The notes beneath the pieces were generated by a model, which worked only from the letters and a program-made list of their open reading frames with translations, ran no database searches and was not told the origin of the DNA. 64,000 nt of DNA, from NCBI GenBank assembly GCA_965202795.1, contig OZ241848.1:868001-932000 (forward strand), given 5' to 3'. Numbering within the stretch: position 1 is the stretch's first letter; every line of letters begins with the position of its first letter. Made by a program: the position numbers and the translations under genes. Positions 63,167 through 64,000 of this stretch are shown here, one piece after another. This DNA comes from JACOND01 sp965202795 (GTDB lineage Bacteria > Bdellovibrionota > Bdellovibrionia > Bdellovibrionales > UBA1609).

Positions 63167-63505
63167 CTATCCGGGGGGCCAGCCCATGTCTCTTCCTCCA
63201 AGAATATGAACATGAAGATGAAAAACTGTTTGGCCGCCTTTGGCGCCTGTGTTGATCACCGCGCGCCAGCCATCATTTAAATTTTGCTCTCTGGCGATTT
63301 GGGCGGCTTTCAAAAGCAAATGGCCTAAAAGGGACTGATCGCCTGACTCCGCAGCCTGCAGGGAGGCTATCTCTTTTTTGGGAATCAAAAGAATATGGAC
63401 AGGGGCCTGAGGGCTGATGTCCCTGAAGGCGAGGCACTGCTCATCCTCGTAAACAATGTCCGCGGGGATTTCCCGCCGGATGATTTTCACAAAAAGGTTA
63501 GCCAC
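63167..63505 (-). CDS. HIT family nucleotide-binding protein
   Basis: 112 residues from a GTG at 63505 (ANLFVKIIRREIPADIVYED); a longer frame from 63553 adds an atypical basic stretch. The histidine triad is VFHLHVHILGGRDMGWPPG, with HxHxH. Length and sequence fit the HinT branch, which hydrolyses nucleoside phosphoramidates. Confidence 0.9.
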   Translation of the reverse strand: MANLFVKIIRREIPADIVYEDEQCLAFRDISPQAPVHILLIPKKEIASLQAAESGDQSLLGHLLLKAAQIAREQNLNDGWRAVINTGAKGGQTVFHLHVHILGGRDMGWPPG

Positions 63506-63531
63506 AGCCCGCCTCCCGGAGATTTTGCGGC

Positions 63532-64000
63532 TCAATAGCCATGCCGGACGCAAACATTTTCATTCACTAAGCTCTTGTATCTGCAGTCCCATTCCAAATA
63601 GTTTCCGCAGTCAGAGTCTTTGACGCATATCCGGTAGCCATAGCTTCTGATTCTCTGCAGCCTCAAATTCTCCCGGCTTGATTCCAGGAGCGCTTTTTCC
63701 GCCTCCATGCGCTCCCTCTCGATCTGAAGCTTTTCCTCCCTGGCTCTTTGCTCCCGCTCCATGCGCTCTCTTTCCAAAGCCAGCATCTGCTGCCTTTGAC
63801 GCTCTCTTTTGTATTCCTGAAGCCCCTCTGTGTAGCCTTTAAAAAAGGCATTTTCTGTTTTTTTCGGGCAGATGTTTTGGTATTTTTTTCCCTCAAGCCC
63901 AAACATATACCCGCTTTTATAGACGCAAAACTCTTTGAGGCCGGCTTTATAGCCTTTTTTGTATTCCCGCTCATTCAGGCTGCCTTTGAGCTTTAGGCAG
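63532..64000 (-). CDS. DUF2799-like protein, 5' end outside window
   Basis: Open to the right edge; the visible part is 155 residues and the start lies beyond. CLKLKGSLNEREYKKGYKAG, then FCVYKSGYMFGLEGK, NICPKKTENAFFKGYTEGL match the YxxGxxxGL...C...GxxxG repeats of DUF2799, usually small lipoproteins. A ~50-residue charged coiled coil (RERQRQQMLALERERMEREQ) and a Cys-rich tail (CVKDSDCGNYLEWDC) follow. An ATG at 63906 is internal and not the true start. Confidence 0.72.
   Translation of the reverse strand, partial: CLKLKGSLNEREYKKGYKAGLKEFCVYKSGYMFGLEGKKYQNICPKKTENAFFKGYTEGLQEYKRERQRQQMLALERERMEREQRAREEKLQIERERMEAEKALLESSRENLRLQRIRSYGYRICVKDSDCGNYLEWDCRYKSLVNENVCVRHGY

Overview
The window comes from a Gram-negative bacterium. 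Signs are lipoprotein lipoboxes, a LolA-like carrier, MoxR/Bat and Gld-type ABC operons, and prepilin-like leaders. Codon use is G+C-rich except in a few AT-richer islands: an IS630 element, the variable centres of two methyltransferase genes, and an ATPase gene near 29-30 kb. The gene set would fit a Bdellovibrionota- or delta-proteobacteria-like lineage, but I cannot place it firmly. No ribosomal or other strong taxonomic marker is present apart from asnS and a tRNA-Ala.

Layout. 0-4 kb: the 5' part of asnS, then two tandem DNA methyltransferase-HNH fusion genes that share their ends but differ in the centre. 4-11 kb: a membrane zinc-protease-like gene, divergent from a Gld-type ABC exporter operon (ATPase, permease, GldG-like, DUF4340-like), then maiA. 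11-21 kb: a cluster of paralogous surface proteins. Four carry a prepilin-like N-terminus, a conserved ~150-residue domain and dozens of hexapeptides of the form G-N-A-R-V-Y (predicted left-handed beta-helix). Two small ones carry a Sec signal peptide and the same helix. Three of the pilin-like genes have a (TC)n tract in the start of the reading frame. In this assembly one is in frame (ON) and two are out of frame (OFF). 21-29 kb: hppD, a secreted 35-residue-repeat protein, a lipoprotein gene split cleanly by an IS630 copy, a trypsin-like protease, a coiled-coil/PD-(D/E)XK gene, a duplicated 3' fragment of hppD, and a ten-copy 82-bp tandem array. 29-38 kb: an ATPase, a fumarylacetoacetase-family gene, coiled-coil and LolA-like proteins, and two more members of the coiled-coil nuclease family.

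38-49 kb is housekeeping: comF, a nadD-rsfS fusion, tRNA-Ala(GGC), an aminopeptidase lipoprotein, xer, and a shikimate operon. In transcription order the operon runs aroB, aroA, aroK-aroD-aroE (one fused protein), rtcB, aroC. The first five activities are in the same order as in the eukaryotic AROM pentafunctional enzyme. 49-52 kb holds two more divergent hexapeptide-repeat genes with near-consensus promoters. 52-64 kb holds an ankyrin protein, a sodium:solute symporter with two small membrane partners, ybeY, the MoxR-DUF58-BatA-BatB operon, a HIT protein and a DUF2799-like gene that runs off the right edge.

The most interesting system is the phase-variable family of pilin-anchored beta-helix proteins at 11-21 kb. 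Tyrosine catabolism (hppD, maiA, a FAH-family gene) is present but scattered. All functional statements rest on motifs read by eye; no database search was run.
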